NCBI GenBank assembly: GCA_016212295.1
Contig: JACRGO010000064.1
Span: 1-17,902, forward strand
Direction: 5' to 3'
DNA from: Nitrospinota bacterium
Lineage (GTDB): Bacteria > Nitrospinota > Nitrospinia > JACRGO01
DNA: 17,902 bases
In this document: positions 15,984 through 17,902 of the stretch, in pieces
How the letters are laid out: every line of letters starts with the position of its first letter
How positions within the stretch are numbered: the stretch's first letter is position 1
Program-made: the position numbers and the translations under genes
The notes under the pieces: model-generated
What the model was told of the DNA's origin: nothing
The model's input: the letters and a program-made list of their open reading frames with translations, nothing else
The model's database searches: none

Positions 15984-16012
15984 TTGAAAAAAAATTATCA
16001 GAGCTATATATT
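15984..16012 (+). promoter_or_regulatory. Sigma70-type promoter of the 16052 gene
   Basis: TTGAAA (15984-15989), a 17-bp spacer and TATATT (16007-16012) lie about 40 bp before the start codon of the next gene, which also has a strong GGAGGG ribosome-binding site. This marks the start of a separate transcription unit after the oxidoreductase. Confidence 0.6.
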
Positions 16013-16051
16013 ATAAGCACAATAAAAAATGCTTATTGGAGGGACTCGGCA

Positions 16052-16465
16052 ATGTCACTGGTGATGGCCGTTGAGACTGGACCTGTAATAGGAAACAGGC
16101 TTTCCACTGAAGCTGCCGCTCAAGGCATTAGGAACATAAACGATCAAAAGGTGTTGAATGCCACCATTGAGAGAATAAACAAAACAAAAACCGCTTTTGA
16201 TTCTGTCAATGAGCAGGGAAAACGCATAGCCGGCTCCATAAAGGAAACAGCCGGAAAAACCGCGGACGAGGCGGCCAAGAACGCCGATCAACTGAAAAAT
16301 ATATTGAATAAAACCATTGAAACTCTCCATGGCAGTATCGCTAAAACGCAGCAAACTAATATTGCGTTATATAAAGCTGCCAGCACAGGTGGAGGGGCTG
16401 CGGCCGGTGCAGGGGCAGGAGCGGCTGAAACCGGTAAAGGGGCCAAGATCAATGTTCAAGGCTGA
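16052..16465 (+). CDS. Small helical protein of unknown function with Gly/Ala-rich tail
   Basis: The 137-residue product is not recognised. Residues 1-20 (MSLVMAVETGPVIGNRLSTE) are mildly hydrophobic but lack the positive charge of a signal peptide. Residues about 25-108 are rich in Lys, Glu, Asn, Ala and Thr and should be largely alpha-helical, possibly coiled coil (NATIERINKTKTAFDSVNEQ, DEAAKNADQLKNILNKTIET). Residues 110-137 are low-complexity Gly/Ala (ASTGGGAAAGAGAGAAETG) and probably disordered. GGAGGG 8 nt before the ATG and a good promoter argue that it is a real, well-expressed gene. A zinc-ribbon ORF follows 16 nt after its stop, with its own AGGAG, and is probably in the same operon. 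Base composition is lower in GC than the oxidoreductase upstream. Confidence 0.75.
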   Translation: MSLVMAVETGPVIGNRLSTEAAAQGIRNINDQKVLNATIERINKTKTAFDSVNEQGKRIAGSIKETAGKTADEAAKNADQLKNILNKTIETLHGSIAKTQQTNIALYKAASTGGGAAAGAGAGAAETGKGAKINVQG

Positions 16466-16481
16466 TAAATAGGAGAAGAAA

Positions 16482-16703
16482 ATCGAAAAGGAAATTTTTT
16501 TAAGATGCCCCCAGTGCGGATTTACCTCCTTTTTCATAAAAGACAAAGGCGGCGAATTCGTTTTTTTCAATATCCGGCCGGACGGGACGCCTGTTTTGAC
16601 CAAGCCTTTAAACGCTGATTTGGCGAAACTTGATCTTTCCATCGTGGGATGCACTGGTTGTTCCTGGAAGGGAACCATTGAAAAACTGAAAAAATTCGCG
16701 TGA
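16482..16703 (+). CDS. Small zinc-ribbon protein with apparent ATC start codon
   Basis: The open frame reads (M)EKEIFLRCPQCGFTSFF..., then ...LDLSIVGCTGCSWKGTIEKLKKFA, 73 residues. Paired CPQC and CTGC knuckles about 48 residues apart would bind one zinc. No ATG, GTG or TTG occurs in frame before the first knuckle. AGGAG (16471-16475) lies 6 nt before an ATC, which is ideal spacing, so I place the start there. Alternatives are a start at ATT 16494, a sequencing error in an original ATG, or a gene inactivated by loss of its start. It follows the 137-aa gene by 16 nt and is likely co-transcribed. Function is unknown; zinc ribbons often mediate RNA or protein contacts. Confidence 0.6.
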   Translation: MEKEIFLRCPQCGFTSFFIKDKGGEFVFFNIRPDGTPVLTKPLNADLAKLDLSIVGCTGCSWKGTIEKLKKFA

Positions 16704-17572
16704 TGGTTGACTGGTGGTCTCGCGGCGCTTTTACCACTTTTTGTGCCTTCCATGCTTATCAGTTTCCCAAATCCTTTTTAACAACGGATTTCACCGATTA
16801 CAAAGCTTAATGAAATTTCAAATATAGCAAAAGATATTTTAAATTTCAGATTGCGGATTTTAGATTGAAAAAATATAAAAACAAAATATCCTGTGCATCC
16901 TGTCTATCCCTGTTAAATTTTTTTTCTTTTGCAGGGATGGACAAGATAGGCAGGATAAAGATGAAAAGAGAAAATCTGCCACAAATATAAATTTAGTTTC
17001 ATCGGCTTTTCTTAAATTGTGAGAGACGAATTCTCAGATATTCAGCGTAAGTATCTAAAAAGAGCCCCTTGCGGGACCAATTGGCCAGTAAATTCAACTC
17101 CATAGACTTAAACGAGTTTGAGCAATATAAACGTGAAACCCTGTCTCCATTTTTAGATATGTCTTATCTTGGTTAATCTTGATCCACGGAAAGGGCATGA
17201 ACAAGGTGGAGAAAGACCCGTTGTTGTAATACTGCTAGGTTGAAAGGCCAAAAACAGAGGGAAGCTCAGTGTTGCATTGCCTTGTTGAACTGCCGAAATA
17301 CACAGGGAGAATAATGGTGAATGGGGTCGCGTCTTGAATAGTGAATTGCTCGTTTCAGATTCGCAACATGGAACGTTGTTCCTTTGGGATTTGCAATCAG
17401 ATAGCAGGAAAAATGGGCCGCACCTTGTCAGTTGAAAAATTCAAATGAGTAAAAAAGAGATGTATTTGCCGCGGATAAACGCGGATAAAACCTTCTTTTG
17501 CCACCAAGTCACGAAGACACAAATCCCCTTTAATGGAATTTTTAAAAATACAGATAAAAAAGGAGGCCCGTC
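16704..17572. other. AT-rich, repeat-laden stretch with no clear gene
   Basis: Apart from the inverted repeat at 16888-16956, it holds short pieces typical of dispersed bacterial repeats: AACGGATTTCACCGATTAC (16783-16801), TTTCAGATTGCGGATTTTAG (16844-16863), tandem GCGGATAAA (near 17471-17490) and CCACCAAGTCACGAAGACAC (17501-17520), the last related to the CACGAA element at 1678. A minus-strand frame at 16999-17103 encodes 34 residues (MELNLLANWSRKGLFLDTYA...) and stays open upstream to about 17167; it lacks a ribosome-binding site and may be gene debris. No promoter or transposase gene was identified. Confidence 0.5.
16888..16956. repeat. Imperfect inverted repeat (25-bp arms)
   Basis: The left arm 16888-16912 begins ATCCTGTGCATCCTG and the right arm 16932-16956 ends TAGGCAGGAT. 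They pair at 20 of 25 positions, several of the remaining ones being G-U in RNA, around a T-rich loop of 19 nt. It may be a dispersed palindromic element; terminator activity for the 16052-16703 unit is possible but unproven. Confidence 0.6.
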
Positions 17573-17719
17573 ATGGAAGCGATAGTAAGGAAATTGGGCA
17601 ATTTATTGAGCATTGTTATTCCCGATGATTTTAAGAAAAGATATGGCCTCAAAGAGCAAATGATCTTTGAAACCCTCGCGGAAAACGTACAAAATTTGAA
17701 AAATTGTAGTTCTTCGTAA
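17573..17719 (+). pseudogene. Truncated AbrB/MazE-type antitoxin
   Basis: The 48-residue frame begins MEAIVRKLGNLLSIVIPDDF and continues KKRYGLKEQM. This is the start of a SpoVT-AbrB domain antitoxin (usual pattern: ...RKLGNSLGIVIPKE...KYGLKEGD). Residues 1-30 fit the family; from about residue 31 the sequence departs (ETLAENVQNLKNCSSS) and lacks the second half of the swapped-hairpin fold. A perfect AGGAGG 6 nt before the ATG survives. No PIN/VapC or MazF toxin follows. Instead, antisense to its 3' end lies the broken end of a barrel gene. I read it as an antitoxin cut by recombination, though expression of the stub is possible. Confidence 0.6.
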
Positions 17720-17902
17720 ACTTTTTTTCCTGATACCCTCCATAGATCTTTAGTCCGTGATTTTTCCGAATTCCAGGGAGGTAGAAACCCGACTGAATGC
17801 CCGCAATAGTGCCTAAATCATTGCCAATGAATGGCGTATGGCGGTAAACCAAATCGATTTGCTGGCCCCAGCGAGGCATTAAACTTTGTTCCGACTGCAG
17901 CA
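17649..17902 (-). pseudogene. Fragment of a beta-barrel surface protein, cut at its 3' end and by the window edge
   Basis: The minus-strand frame is open to the window end and reads ...PRWGQQIDLVYRHTPF, then FYLPGIRKNHGLKIYGGYQ, then FSNFVRFPRGF, ending QRSFAL. Amphipathic strands and the YLPG...HHGL..YGGYQ and FPRG signatures resemble the C-terminal barrel of TolB-like/PD40 propeller outer-membrane proteins that I recall mostly from Bacteroidota. In that family a long stretch follows FPRGY, so the stop after QRSFAL looks like truncation near 17670, the same point where the antitoxin homology stops on the other strand. The 5' part lies outside the window. Confidence 0.45.

Noticed and set aside
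16703-16747. Weak hairpin GTGGT/ACCAC followed by TTTTT as terminator for the zinc-ribbon unit
   Set aside because: There are only 5 bp around a 14-nt loop; too weak to call.
17300-17345. GGGGTCGCGTCTTGAATAGTG-like stretch recalling flanks of REP-associated transposase elements
   Set aside because: The resemblance is from memory only and no transposase reading frame is present nearby.

Overview
This window looks like chromosomal DNA from a Gram-negative bacterium. It has a signal-peptide beta-barrel protein ending in Phe, a ComEC/RecJ pair, and core biosynthetic genes mixed with many short intergenic repeat elements. I cannot fix the taxon. The repeat families, the DUF3683-type oxidoreductase and the moderately high GC would fit a deep-branching, Nitrospinota- or deltaproteobacterium-like lineage, but that is a low-confidence guess. 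No rRNA, tRNA, CRISPR array or intact transposase gene was seen.

Layout. (1) 1-4281, all minus strand: an MBL-fold hydrolase, citramalate synthase (cimA), a HAD phosphatase and trpC, read in that order. The MBL/cimA and HAD/trpC pairs overlap. A MITE-like element sits between cimA and the HAD gene. (2) 4677-8914: comEC (plus strand, TTG start) converges on recJ (minus strand, GTG start); both are DNA-handling genes. (3) 8915-10897 is a decayed accessory zone. It holds copies of a ~130-bp palindromic repeat, a small gene for a three-repeat pentatricopeptide-like protein, and the remains of an AAA-ATPase/DUF4276 gene pair fused by deletion. (4) 10898-15959: a secreted beta-barrel protein (minus) diverges from a very large FAD/Fe-S oxidoreductase (plus, 1288 aa). 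Between them lies a promoter, about 150 nt of strongly structured RNA and an intrinsic terminator that ends only 15 nt before the oxidoreductase start codon. (5) 15960-17902: an unrecognised small protein is followed by a zinc-ribbon gene that appears to start with ATC. After that come an AT-rich, repeat-filled gene-poor stretch, a truncated AbrB/MazE-type antitoxin, and a truncated barrel protein fused head-on to it.

Most interesting points. The leader RNA at about 11926-12080 has the architecture of a riboswitch or attenuator: a closing stem that competes with the terminator. It does not match any riboswitch class I can recall. The bacterial PPR-like gene, whose start region coincides with repeat DNA, the ATC-start zinc-ribbon gene, and the two recombination scars (AAA/DUF4276 and AbrB/barrel) also deserve a second look.
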